A DNA stretch of 64,000 bases from Motacilla alba alba (Eukaryota > Chordata > Aves > Passeriformes > Motacillidae), in assembly GCF_015832195.1 (NCBI RefSeq), contig NC_052017.1, positions 51,413,652-51,477,651 of the forward strand. Direction: 5' to 3'. Every line of letters starts with the position of its first letter. Within the stretch, counting starts at the first letter, position 1. Shown piece by piece: positions 26,384-39,800 of this stretch. A program made the position numbers and the translations under genes. The notes beneath the pieces were generated by a model, which was not told the origin of the DNA, did no database searches, and saw nothing but the letters and a program-made list of their open reading frames with translations.

Positions 26384-28000
26384 GGAAAGAAAGAATAATC
26401 TAGAGTGATGGAAAATATCATCTCCCTCTTCTGAAGCACAGAGTTACCTACTGCTTCTTTGAAAGATGCAGCATCATCTTCTGGTTATTAGTGTGGTATA
26501 GGCAGGCAAGGCAAGGCTAAGATTTTGGCATGACAGTATAAATCAGTCAGCAAAAGCAGCTACTCTTTCCAGTGACCCATAAAATCATTCCACCACTAAC
26601 ATTTCTTATGAATGTAGGAGGAATAAAGTGTCTAAAGTGTGAATTTAGTCAGTCCTTTAGATACATCCCACCAGCAGCTTAGCAGTGCTATTTTAATCAA
26701 ACCACTAGATCAGAAAGCAAATTCTCATTTGGGGACAAAGGCCCTTAACTAGTTGAATGTTGGCAACTTGCTTGAGGGTAGCATAAGCAGCTGACTTGGA
26801 GAGGATCTGTAGTCTATATTAAGCAGCGAGAAACAGTCAAATTTATGCTGCTGTTGTGTTTAGAATGCATCATTATGTGTTTCAGTTTAGGTATTGCATC
26901 TGAAGTCCAGGATCAAGCAGCAAATCCTTACAGCACTGTTTTTACAGATTTTCTGAGGAAAGGAGACCTTCAGTCATGTGAAATGAGCCCTTTTTTAAGT
27001 AACATGCATTAGCAGTTTGTATGTGGACAGCTCATGGATCCCACTACAGTACAGGGTGAAGTGGCATGTTGGGTCAGAATCCAGAGATTATTCCGTTTGG
27101 TAGATGTGTCTCACCATGACCAAGTCCCAGACACAGCAGTGTGGAAGATGCAATGTTTGACTTGGATTATGAGTGGCTTGTATTTAAAACAGTAACCAAA
27201 ATTCAGTTCCCACGTCCAATTAGCAGCAGATTTCTCCTTGCATTCCTGGGAGCAGATTTGTTGTGTTGCTCTCACAAGTGTGTAACATGTGCACACAGGC
27301 AGTGCTGCTTTTCCCCACCCACTATCCTGGCAGAAATGTACATAAAACTAAAAAAAGATCTTAACAGAATTCACAGATAATTTTTCAATTTGCTGAAAAT
27401 GTTATGTCTCCAAGCAGAACACTAGAAAATCACATAGTGCATATTCTCCCACAGATTCTTTCAAACACTACTGCACAAAGGAATGTACTGATTTTAATCT
27501 GTTTAATCTGTTAGCTAAAACAAGAAAGCCACTGAGAAATAGCATTATGTTTCACCCAGCATTATGTAGCATGAATAGAGGTTAATGCTTGCCCTTTTAA
27601 AACAATTCAGGAGGGATTCAGTAGCAGCTCATTGCTAGAAACAAGGAGATTCATCTCAAAATTAAGCAATCTAAGTTTGAAAGAACATCTCTCTTTGAAT
27701 GTGATGTTTTTGAGGAAAAAAGTAGAAAAGAGAGGATGTAGCACCACAAACTCTTGATACGAATGTAGATTCTAGATTGGCAGGATCAGGTATATATTGT
27801 GAAGTATTTCTGGTCAATGGCATCTTGTAAGCCATGATTGTAAGTTGGCAGCTCAGTAATGATTCAAAAGCCAGCAAAAAATAAAAACTAGGTAGTGCCT
27901 GCAGGGGCAGATACAGTGGCACTGGGAGCAGATGGGACTGTGCAGCGAATCGCTGTGGCAACAGGTAATAGCAATATACCAAATCATTTCCACCGGGATT

Positions 28001-28056
28001 AAAAACAAACAAACAAACAAACAAACAAACAAAAAAACCAACAAAAAAAACCCAAC
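28001..28056. repeat. (AAAC)n microsatellite
   Basis: About seven AAAC units in a row followed by degenerate A/C-rich sequence. A reading frame on the opposite strand across it encodes only Phe/Val/Cys/Leu-type repeats and is an artefact. Confidence 0.9.
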
Positions 28057-31000
28057 CAAACACAAGTAAGCAGCAGAAATGTCCTGGTTTTCCCATTGCA
28101 GCTCACTGACCATCAAACAGCAAGGAGACCCCAGCAAATTGCGTGTGCTCATACAAGAGACCATGGCTAAACAGCATAAATCAACATCCAGAAATAACTT
28201 GAAAGGTCAGCTGCAGGTGTGGGTAGAAAAGGCTGATTTTAAAGACACAGCTAAATAGGGAAATGTAGCATTCCAAAGCCTCTTCTGAAAGCTAACAATC
28301 TTGCCACTTGAGAAAGATAAAATTTCTCTTTTTACTGTATTTCTCATAGAAGACCAAATAAAACACAAGTGAATCCTTAGCATCTATCATAAAGCAGTAG
28401 TTGTTACTGAACTCCTTTTGCAATAATAATTTAGGACTTTTAATAACTTCTAAGTGTTTGAAAATGTAAGTTAAGAGTTTTCATCTTACTTTGATCTTTG
28501 ATCCAGCGACTGTGTGCAGTGTCAGCGCACTTGATTTCATTGTGGGCCTTGAGTTGTTTTCTTCTGCTGCAAAGGGAGTTATCTGGGAAATTTTCGTCAT
28601 GTTGCAATTGATTTGGTCAAGTAATTGATCCAGAGGCCAGGGGCTTCCTATTGTTCCCAGCTGACAGTCAACACTAAAGTAAGCTTTTTTAGAGAGAGCA
28701 GTTGGAAACAGATGGTGGTTTCTGGAATGCCTCAGGGTGATGCCCCTTCCCACCAACATCACCATGACTTGAAGCCTGCCCTAGCATTAGGAAATGTGGT
28801 CCTGCGGTTTGTTTGAAAGGAAGGGACTTGTACAGGAAGAGTAATGCCAGGGAAGGGCTGCAGCTGACCAGTCCATACCTGAGACAGCTGCTGAGTTTGC
28901 ACAGGGACATCACTGAGGCCACTGACTGTTCCTGCAGGTACAGGTGCTCCTGTCCCTGAACCCAGCTTGATGTGAAGGGGCTTGCAGAGATTGCTTATGC
29001 AAAAACCAATGTACCTGGCATTTGTACTACGGGGGGTATCTCTTCTCTTCCCTGGGGGACGAAGTTAGGGTTACAACAATGTCACAGGACCCCAGACAGC
29101 TTGAAGAAATCCCATCACAAGGTGCCTGGGGTGTTCTTGGTCTGTCTGCAGGTGCTCCAGGGTGTCAAGAAGAAACTTTGCATTTCCAGACAAGCGCTCA
29201 TTTTTGACATTCAGGGTTCCACATTTTCTGTTAGTATGACCACTGCCTGTCAAATCAGCAGTTACGGTACTCTGGCCATTGTTTCCCCCAAAGTTTCTCT
29301 ATGAGAAAACACTTGAATCGGTATGAAAATGTACCTGTGTCCTCCTTCTTGGTGGAAACTGTATATTCATGAAATGTCAGACCCTGTGTATAACACTTAG
29401 CAAGACTGCTTTGTAATGTTTTATCACCACTGGTTCAAATTTTTATATTGGGATCCGATTTTCTAGCTTTCTTCTTATAAGTGTTCCCTCTTTGTTCTGA
29501 CATACAACTTTCAAGAAGCCTTTTTAAATAATTTAAAAAAATAGAAAAAAGTTTATACAAAAGAAAAACTTGACACCTTCAAGTAGCTTGTCAAATGGGC
29601 TGCATTAGGACCAAAGATGTAACGTCTTGTTTTCTTGCTTTAAAGGAATAAGGTATTGATCACCACTTCCACAGCCTCTTTTTATAGAGAAGAGCTACAG
29701 AGCTGCATCCTTCACTGGGGCAGGGTCAGACCTTCACTGAGCAAAGAGAGCTTGGCAGGAGGGTGATGCCTGTCATAGAAAACCAAACTGAATATCAGGA
29801 CCATGTATCACTTCAGGGCCAAACCTACAACCTCTACTCTGTATTGCACTTAATGCATTATCTAAACAGAGACACAGCCAAGAAAAAAAGAAACAAATAC
29901 ATGATATTTTGGCTCAGTATCAGGAAAAAAATACGATGATGTGAAGATGAGGCATGATAAAATAACTTTTTTGTGTGAGGAAGTGTGTGGGCAGGCAGTG
30001 AGACTTTAAAACAGTAACACTTTTGGTTATATATTACTTTAATTATGCAGGGGAGTTGAAATCACAGAGCTTCCATGATATGCTTTGCTTTCTGCCATGT
30101 CTCCTGCCTATGCTTGATGTCTGGTGTTAGGCAGATCACCACCTCTATCACCATGGCCGTGTGGACTGAGAATTGCAGGTTGGTGCAAGTCCTTCTTTTT
30201 ACGCAGCAAGAGAAAAGTGCAGCCCTAGTTGGCTGTCCCACAGTTAGTGGTCAAGCTAAGCCCTCAACAGCATCCAAAAGTGGGTTTCCCAAGGGAAAAA
30301 ACTGGCAACTGAAGACCTACCTGGCAAAAGACAGGTAGGTCTTGTTGCACAGATGAAGTCAGCAGTCAGAATGCTGAACACCTTCAGCCAAGATTTGGGT
30401 CTGGTGCTTCATTAACTTTGCTGTCATCTTCTAACATGGTGCAGATGGGGCTGTCTGTATGTGCAGCAGCACAGGTCCTATGGTCTCTTTCTGTCTCATA
30501 CTTTGAAGTAATGGATTTTTCTGATTAATAAGGTGAAAACCAGAAATCAAAAGAAAAAAAAAACAGAAATCAAAAATGCCTCTAACAACTGGACTGGTAG
30601 AAGGTGTTGTTCCTACACAGCCAATACAGTACATCATTTCCAGTCAGGCTGAAATTTATCCAGACTCTTCTCCTTACCTCCCATAAGCTAGCTGGAGAGT
30701 GTGCATTTGCAATCACCATCAATGTTATCCTCATATTTTATTAAAAGGAATAATCAAAGTAGTTTTCTACAATGGTAGGAGGCTTGGCTCACATACCTAT
30801 GTTCCCTTTTTAATCCTACATTCCTAATAGAGTTCTCCTTGAAATTAATGGGATGTTTAAATTGATTACACTGAGAGTATAAAACAAGGCTAATGTTGAG
30901 TGATTTTTGAAAATCCCTCACAATAATCAGAGATCCTATGGATCCATTGCCCATTTTAGGCTGCTTTGTATTGATGCAATCAACTGAATATAAGGTATGA

Positions 31001-34000
31001 TGACTTGGTTTTAATAAACTGTCAAGCAATATATCCACAGATACAGATGGTACCCTCAGAACATTGTAAAGTTACTCAGCTATGAAAGCACTATTTGTAA
31101 AATAAGAAACTCTTGACTTTTATATGGTTTAATGGTTTATACTGTTGATCAAAGATTGTTTGTATATGAGCGATGAAAAAATGAGGTGTATATTATTCTT
31201 TTTAATTGTTTTTAATTTTTTGGAGGACTTTTATTATTGTAATATACTGTTGTATTTGGGGGGAACAAAAAGCAGCGGCTAGCTTGTAGCTTGTAGCCAG
31301 AGGAGAACTCACAGTAAGGGTTCTTTATTGATGGACTTAGATTTTTTTTCTGGTAAAATTTGTCACCTTGGGAATTTATCCAGTGCTTAGTGAAGCTAGT
31401 AACAGCACTCTTTCCTCTCTTCAAGACTCTTTGGCTCTCTGCATGCATAGTGCTGGAGTTTCATAATGTGAGCAATAATACCAGGCAACCCTTGTGACCA
31501 ATGAAAGTGCAATATGAAAGCCCAGGTGCTGCTTATCAGGGCCTAAAAAAAAGCTGCTCTTTTATGTGTCAGGTTCCCACTTCACTTCCACGACAAGAGC
31601 AGAAGCAGAGTGAAAGCAATCCCTCAAAGGCTGATCCATGTGGCATTTGAAGCCATAGTGTTGGCCATTTCCAAAGTGCATAGCTAAGGCAAAATAAAGT
31701 CTCAACCAGAGTCACACTGATGACTGTAATTGTTGTACTACACTAGGCAGGAAGAGAAATTGTGTTAGCAAGGGCAGCCAAATGAAGCCCCAGCGTACCC
31801 TGAGTAAGGGTGTTTAATATCCAGCTGGTGGAACATGTGGCTGACAAAGATTAAAGGAATTGCAGGGTCTTCAACATAACACAGCAAAATACACTGCATT
31901 GGCAAGACAGTAAAGAAGAGAGGAGCAGGAATTGTCAGTATGCATTCAGCCTGGATAGGTCCCTGGTATCGCAATTAGTAGATGAATTAATATTTGTCTT
32001 TATAGATTAATTTTGTACACCGAAAAAAAAAAAAAGCCACAATAGCACCTTCTTTCTCATTTTCATCTTTCCATCCAGACCCTTTCAGTCCATAGGCTGC
32101 ATGTTTTACCAGCTCAACCTATTTTATGCAGAAATTATGTAGTCTTAATCTTCATATTACTGGTTCTCAGAAATGTCTAATGCGTATTAATGCATGATAT
32201 TTTTATTTTAATAAAAGTAATTAAATAAATATTTGCTCTTTTGGCACATTATTTCCTTCCCCCTGGCTTTGAAATCAGCTGGCTTGATAAGATTTTAGAT
32301 AAGTTAGTATTGCTCTGAAGAAGAATAATTAGTATCAAGAAGGAAATTGAAATATACATTGTACATCTATGCACCTCCTCTGAAGATCAGAAAGCAACTT
32401 GTAGATTTAGAAGTCCTTATCAGACAGGAAACTGCTGTTGTCTGTATCTGACAGAGGCAGAGCAATGCCTCTGCATTTACCTCGGAGGGGTGAGAACCCT
32501 GACTTGCTAAATCCCATTTTCAAAGCACCAAAAGAGAGGAACTTAAAATGAAGAATGGTATAAGTATAGAAAAGTGTGGGTGTTTGGGAAGGATGAGCAT
32601 TCAGAAATTCCACTGAGTTCAGTGCAGTCAACTTCAAATAAACAGAAAAGTGACAGAGGGTGCAAGAATAGAAGACAGCCAAAGAAACACAGCTGCAGTT
32701 TAACCTCCCTATCTGCCTGCACAGGATATGGCAGATTAAGATAAGATATAGAAAACTGCTATGAAAAGATAGGAGAGGAATACAAGTCTCTTCCATAGGC
32801 TCCGTCATTATTAACAGCAGCCCTAAGCAAGCCTTACCCTTTGGCACTCCTGACCTCGACTCAGGAAAACAACAAAGCCAGCCTTTGGGGAATGAATGCC
32901 CAATAATTACATCACAACCTATCAGAAATGTACAAGGGAGCCAGTGAAAGATAATATGCCCTGAGGAGGCTCACAGCCACGGCTAGACCACCTACCATGG
33001 CACCTGAGACAAACCCACATACCTCCTACAGCACTGAACATGGAAGGGCTTCACCATCACTGCGACAGTCACATTGCAGCTGTAACTCGACACAAATGGC
33101 TTTGTTCATTCCTGTCCTAAGGCTGCTGACTGGGGCAAGGCTTCTGCAGCAGCATTTGATAAGGGGTGTTTGTACCAGGCATTGGTCTGGCAAGAAAGAG
33201 GGGCCTTGCAGTTGCCAAAGGTGGGGAATGAGAACAGCAGTGAAGGTGACTCAGCTTCCTTAAAGTGGCATTATGTTTGCTGTCCAAGATGGGCTCAGCT
33301 CTTTTGTCAGCACTCTCCTGCATCAGACCCATGGCAGACCCCCAGGAGGGGTGTCACTGGTATGGCAGGCACAAAGGGACCTGTCCTGCTCAGGGTGCTC
33401 AGTGGGGTGGCTGATCTTGCTCCCCACCTGGTCTGCTTGGAGCCCATCTGTAAATATCAATGAAGTAAGGTCCCAATCCCACAATGTGAATTATTGCTGT
33501 TTATTTGAGAGAGGAGCTGGGATTGTAGATCAGGTGGTGATTTAAATTGTTTGTTGGGAATTGAAATCTCTCTAATAAGCACCATCTGTGTGAAGTTCAA
33601 CACCAGAGCTCTTGTTGCAGAAATCCTTTTACTTGAAAACCTGTTTTCTTTCTAAAAAGAGCAGAAGGAATGTTATTTAATGTGTGTGTTTTAACTTCAA
33701 AGACTTCTTTCTCCAGTGAGTTACAGCTCTGAAACTGAACTAGATCAGAAATAGCACAGTAAATGTTGTTCATCTTTATCCTGTACTGTATGTATGTATT
33801 GTGTGTTTAGACCTTTTTTCCTTTTCTTTTTTGAAAGCACACAGACTTATGGATTGCTCTAGACTTTGCTGGACACTGTCCCTCTCAGGTTGGCGCAGTG
33901 ATGATACAAGAGATAGATATCCTTGTCTCACAGACAACTTTTATTTACCAGTGTTTGTCCTGGCACCAATTTAGCAAGCCAAAGTACAGCTAGTAAGGGT

Positions 34001-35488
34001 CACAGCTGGTTGTATAGATTCCCATCTAGCTCTAGGAGCCTGTTAAGTCATCAAAAGCTGAGGACCTCTGTGTGAATTTGCTGGTTGTGGGTAAGAAATA
34101 GAGCAACGTGTAACTTCTGCTGCCAGGCTAGGTCAAACCAAGCCTGGCAAGGCATAAATGTCACGGGAATGCAGCTCTGGCACAGCACAGTGGTGAAATC
34201 CTTCAGGCACAGCCCTTGCCCCTGTGGCCAGACATCCTATGGGGGACTCGTAGACCACATCTGCAGCTATTTGAGATTTCCAAAAGGAACCCAAGGCTGC
34301 AAAGCCTCTATGGGACTATTCCCATTACCCCTGCTTCAAAGAGCAGCAGAAGGAAAGCTAATGGTGCCCTCTCTTGGAAGGAGGGAACTCTGTCCAGAGC
34401 ACATGTAGCTTTAAAATAGATCTCCCAGCAAACCAAGCTGAAAAAATGAGCTTGCGTAGGCAATTTATTTTCCAGTCCATTTGGAGTACAGGTTCATGGT
34501 ACATTTAATCCAACCTACGTAAAGGATGCTGCTAGAAAGGGTTGCTGCACTGATCCGATGGAAAATTAATCCTTCTCTTCGGCAGCTTAGTTTTAGCAGA
34601 CTTGCAAGACCACTGCATGCACCACAGAGCTGACTTCTGACATGGCAACGTACATGCAGAGGACACAACCATGCCCCTTGGTGACAAGTGTGACAAGTGA
34701 CAGCAGCATAACAAGTGTGACATCCTCCTGCCCTCAAAAGCTCTTGTGCATGTTACTGTAAATAATTCTATTTCCCCAATTCTCAGTTACTGGCTTTCTC
34801 CATGTCTTGCAAGAAAAGCAATATTGTGCAGATGAGGCTGTGAAGAATCTTAAAGTAATGCAAATAGGCTGTGTCAGATCAAAGAGATCTAGGTTCATGT
34901 TTGGTTTGTGATCATAATACTGCTGGTAGGGAGAATTCTTCATCCAGCCTTTATGTATCTTATGGGAATGCTCCAGCATGAGTTTAACACAATGCAGAAT
35001 GGCATTTTTAGAAAAGCCATGGTTTTGCCTAATGCAAACACTGCATCCAATATACTTTTAAAAATTAGTGTATTGGCCCCTGGGTCTTGCTAAAGCACGA
35101 TTAATTCTAGTACTTGTCTTGTTGGTTTAGTATCCAGTGAGGATCTGCCTAAAAAATCTGGCCACTTTATGTTTTGCTGCCATGAATAACGATGCTGGAA
35201 GAGAATTTTAAACAAACGAGACTTTCCATTATTCTTGGGTTTTGAGTGCTAAGCTAACAAACCTAGCTTCCATCAGACATGAGTTGTACCAATGGTAGAA
35301 AGCAGCAAGATGTCTGTGGGCCAAAACCTGGGAACATTAGGAGCAGAGAGCAATGGGCATGCCCCTGAGGCATGTGTCTATAAGCAATATGTAACAATTC
35401 AGGAGCACACACACACAGTTGCCCTCCTCCAATAAGTCAGGCTGCTTTCTCCCCTGTCTCATATCAATGCCTGATGAGGAAGACTTTG

Positions 35489-35493
35489 TGTAC
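35489..35493. repeat. Target-site duplication, left copy (TGTAC)
   Basis: TGTAC immediately before the LTR, repeated exactly at 36813-36817 immediately after it. Confidence 0.85.
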
Positions 35494-36812
35494 TGTTATG
35501 GTTTGGCGCTGGCCCAATGCCAGTGCCCCCATGAAAACTCATTCTTTCTCGGTGTCTGCTGTGAGATGCGATTAGAGACAGAGCAAAGCAGGCCTCTACT
35601 TGTGAACAAGACAGGAAAAAAACTTTATTATCATAGAACTACAATAAAATTAACACACAGAGCAGAATGGAAACCTTTCAAACATTTCTCCTCCCCCCAC
35701 TCAATTCTTACAGAATATTACAAAACTTTAGATCTTAATCCAGTCTATCACCCTTCAGATAATCAACTCAGTCTATTTCCACCCTTTCGACAATCACTTC
35801 TCATTTCATCAAGGAGAGAAGGAGCCCTTTTTGTGCTACTACAGGTAAATTCTCGTCACTCAGTAACTACACGTCGTGACTTCTTCCTTTCATGTTCAGT
35901 GCTCTCACCACTGCATACGGACTAGAGCTGCTTTTAGGGTTTCCCCTTTTAAGGATGCCTTGCCCAGTTTTAGAAGAGAACGACAGTCTCTCACCTTTTC
36001 GGGACAACTGTCCCCCCCAATATTTCACTTCTTGGGGCCGAGGGGTCTTACCAGCACTTCATCACCTGTCGTTTCCGCTCACATCACTCTTTTGGCGCAG
36101 CCTCCCCCTAAAATGCAGTTTCTGTATTACAGGAAAGGTTCTATTCATGGCTATATAAGAAAAAGTCTAGCTAAAAGCTACTCTATCATCCCCTCCACCT
36201 AGGATTTTCTCAACTTCTCCCAGTCCTTCTTCACTTGCACAACTCTGCATCACACTTGCGCATTCTTTCTTATCCGTTTCTCTCCTCCCTCAGCTCCTGG
36301 AGGATCAGCATTTGCAAGGTTTTCCATCGTCTCACAGAAGGGTTAAAATCACCGTCTCTGCTTATCTCGAACTCCTACACTACTCATCGGGCACTCTTCC
36401 CCTCGTCGGGCCCCCCCCCTTCTCTTCCTCGGCCAGGCCAGTGCTTATCAAGTTTCAAGATAGCACTGGCACCTCTCTCCTTCTCTCTCTCTCCTGAGAA
36501 AGGGGGGCTGCCCGCTACCTTTCTGAGTTCTTCTACCCTTCCGTCTCTTCCAAGGCTCTGGCCTACCTCCCTTGGCTGCGTGGTTTTCCCCTCCCCCACC
36601 CAGCCCGAAGCTGGGCAGGGGAGGTCTAACTCCTCCATCCACCGGAACCAAGAGAGGACGATCCCCTGGAAGCTCTCGCTTTTAACCCCTGTGTTCTCAG
36701 AGGCGGATCCATATCCTCAATGGTCAAACCAGGTGCCAATATCCACATCTGGGCACCTATTGGTTTGACCATTACCACCTCCCAAAAACCCACTTCCTCT
36801 CAAACCACAACA
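35494..36812 (-). mobile_element. Solo LTR of an endogenous retrovirus (1319 bp)
   Basis: The element starts TGTTATGGTTTGG and ends CCAAACC-like sequence closing in CCACAACA. The ends are therefore TG...CA, with an imperfect terminal inverted repeat of about 12 bp. It is flanked by identical 5-bp copies of TGTAC. The length and the absence of any gag, pol or env reading frame indicate a solo LTR left by recombination between two LTRs. Similar LTRs are abundant in songbird genomes (recognised from memory, not searched). The minus orientation is preferred because a minus-strand AATAAA lies at 35629-35624, about 130 bp from that end. A plus-strand AATAAA at 35643-35648 makes this uncertain. GC content and CpG density differ from the flanks, and most reading frames inside it are chance. 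Confidence 0.85.
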
Positions 36813-36817
36813 TGTAC
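36813..36817. repeat. Target-site duplication, right copy (TGTAC)
   Basis: Exact match to 35489-35493; marks the right edge of the LTR insertion. Confidence 0.85.
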
Positions 36818-39800
36818 CTACAGGGCCTTCCCCTGCCACAGGGGAGGCAGCAGCAAGGGACAGCTTCATAGTTACTTGGTGGTCAGGCTGCGTCCAATGG
36901 GCGCTTGAAACCAAGACAAAAAGACAGGCAGGCACCAGGCAATTCCTGGGAGAATCAGTGATCTATATGTAATTAAACCAAATGTGATTAGGCAATAGTT
37001 ATTAGAGGTAACACTGATTGCAAATTCATCTTTGTAAGCAGCCTTGTCAACGTGCTAATTGCATTGGCTTTCTAATGCTTCCCTTCAATAGAAACTGGTG
37101 CAGATCAATAGGTCACTTCTCCCAGAGGGGCAATGCTCACTGGAAAGCTTAAAATAATTATTTAGCCACAGATGAGCCCATTGAAATACTGGTGGCAGGG
37201 CCAGCTCCATCAGAGGATTTCCACCAGTCTGGTTTACAAGGGGGAAGCCAGAGGAAGGAGACGAGAGGGTTTAGGATTCGTACTATAGATTTGGACTATC
37301 CAAAGAAATCCTGAAGAGAGCTTGGAGGGAGGTGACCCTGTCTGCTTCACAGCATGCAACTCATATTTAGTCTTGCAAGGACCCTGGGAGGTAGGAAAGC
37401 TTGTTACACACAGGTAATAAAAATAACTTTTTTTTTTTTAACTTCAAAAAGAATGAGAGAAAGAAACACAACCTGGTTGAGCCCGGGATGGTCTAAGAAG
37501 AGGAGGGACCAAATAGGTGTTGGCAGGACTGTCAGGATAGAAGAAGTGCATAATTTTTAAGGACAGGAAGAAAATGTGGTGGAGGGTAGATCGAAGAAGA
37601 GGTGTGTCAGAGACTGGTCAACTGATTTGGGAAAACAAGTATGTTCTTTAAAATAAATTTGCACCAGAATTTGGTTGTGGTTGAGTGACCAAAGGCATGT
37701 GCACATAAATTGCAAAGAGCAATTTATTTCCTAAATCATTAACTAGATCCCTTTACACATATTTTTTTTTTTTGGTTTTTTTTTTTTTATTTTGCAAGAA
37801 AGATTTGAGTCCTCTGGAGATGTTTTGGACAGGATTGGATGGTCTTTTGGATTTGTATTACTTAGTGGAGGACAATGTAGCAAGGGGCATATGGGACAGT
37901 GCTGCAGAAAGAAAACTGACGATAGGTCCTGCTTGGAAGAAGAAGTGTGGGCTGTAGCAGGAGACAGTTTAGAGGAAGTATCTACAGGAGTCAACTTTTG
38001 AGCCCATGCTTAACTTTAGCTGAGGTGGTGGCAGCCTTTTATACAGTTTCTTTATCAAAGGGTCAGTGCAATTACACAAGTATTAGCTCTGTAGATGAAC
38101 CACTACAGGCTGCAGGCTGTTTTGTGCACTGCATGTTTCTTAGCAAGGTTTTGTAGCTACCTAGCACAGTGAAATCGGATCCTTAGATTTTGTGTGGGAA
38201 AAAAAAAGATCCCAAGTGTGCCTTCTGAAAAGAGATGCTGGGTGTGCAGTCTTCTGGTCTCACTTTTCCATGCAAAAAGGTTTGCACAGCAGGCAGAACA
38301 AGCCACAGGCACATATATATCCTCTTGCAGGGTGCAATTTCCTATTTTGCAAGCTTATCACCTGCTTACACAGAGAAGGTATTACCTCGAGGAGTCTTTA
38401 ATGGGCTCAGAGATTATATTTTGTCCTCAATGCTTGGTTACGGTGTATTGAAGTTATCATTCAAAATGTTTGCTCAGAAAACTTTCTTAGACGAAAGACT
38501 ACTATTCTATTAAGCTCTTTTTCAAACTTAATTAATGATCATGACTCAAACTTATGTTTTCTCACACCAAGAAACAAGAAAAATTTACTTAGATACTATC
38601 AGGAAATTAATAAATAGGTTCATCATAAACTGCATTATCCCAAGACCATGGATGCCTTCTCTTCTACATGCTTTCATTGAGCACCTACTTTTCAGCCACT
38701 GGGAAAGATATTTTGCTATATGGACTTTTGGTCTGATGAAGTTTAATAATACTGATGGAAATTTGAGGGAAACCCTGGCTGCAACTACTCTTGAAATATT
38801 TTTGGTAGGTCACTCCTGTTCACCAAGCAGAAGAGTTAGCTCCTGGTGCTGGGGCTGCTTCAGCTCTCCGGTGAGTATAACACAAAAGGGTCTGATTGGA
38901 ACCCTGCTGGTTTACAGCCACTGAGCCAGCAGGGCTTTATATCAGTTTACAAATTTATGGCTTGTCTTCTGTTATATTGACCATGATTTTTTGCCTTGAA
39001 ATATCTAATGGATACACTGTTTATATTGAAAACATAAATATAGAGAGACTGCTTACCCATCTGTGCTGGGAAATGAGTGCTCAATAAACTCACAGTGATA
39101 ATTTATAATATAATTTCAAGAAAAAGAGGGAGAACTATTTATGTAGTATAGATGCCTTCCCTCCAACATCATATTGCTCTACAATAAATATTTTAATACA
39201 GATTGGGCTAAAGAGGATTCTTAGCTCTTTGCTGAGGAAATGCCTTGTTTTTTCCACTTCGTAAAATGAAATTTTACATTCACCTTGTTTTTCATTTTAG
39301 AAAATTCTCAGTCTGCACATTGCTCTGTTCCAATACAAACTCAGTAACACCACTGGTTTGCTCTAGAGGTAGGTTTCTGTCATAGTTGTCTGGATGCTTT
39401 TTCTTATAGGGAAGGTGCATTTCACCCTATGCAGAAGCAATGCAGGCAAACAAAGCAACATGTAGTCAAGTAACTAGCAGTGGCTAAGATGAAGTCCCAA
39501 ATGATTACTGTTTGCATCTTCTCAAGGTATCCTCATGTCTGAGCTATAAAAACATTCAAATATGTAGATGTTCCAAAACGTATTTTTAGCACTATAAGCT
39601 GTTTCATAAACCCACTTGTATAGGTATAAAAATTTTCTAATACTGCAGTGGTCTGATTAATGAAAACTTCATAAATTTGACCCATCCAGATTGCTGACAG
39701 AATAACATTAGCTAATTTTGAATATGAAAGTATACTAAATTGTGTGATGAAGGAGACTGCTGTTTGCCTTGCTCCAGGCTCCAGTTCCTGAGGAAGCGTA

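Larger units (their letters stand above)
26384..35493. other. Intergenic / possible distal EGFR 3' UTR
   Basis: About 9 kb without a recognisable gene. It contains an (AAAC)n microsatellite (28001-28035), several A-rich runs (for example about 32022-32035) and many short chance reading frames. The proximal 2-4 kb may still be transcribed as EGFR 3' UTR. No transposon could be identified with confidence. Confidence 0.7.

Noticed and set aside
27671..28164. Minus-strand frames rich in FVCLFVCLF
   Set aside because: Produced by translating the (AAAC)n microsatellite in two frames.
35419..35925. 168-codon frame crossing the left LTR boundary
   Set aside because: It spans flank and LTR without regard to the insertion edge, so it cannot be an ancestral gene. 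No domain seen.
36235..36768. 177-codon frame inside the solo LTR
   Set aside because: It has low-complexity Ser/Pro/Leu composition, no retroviral domain, and lies within a non-coding LTR.
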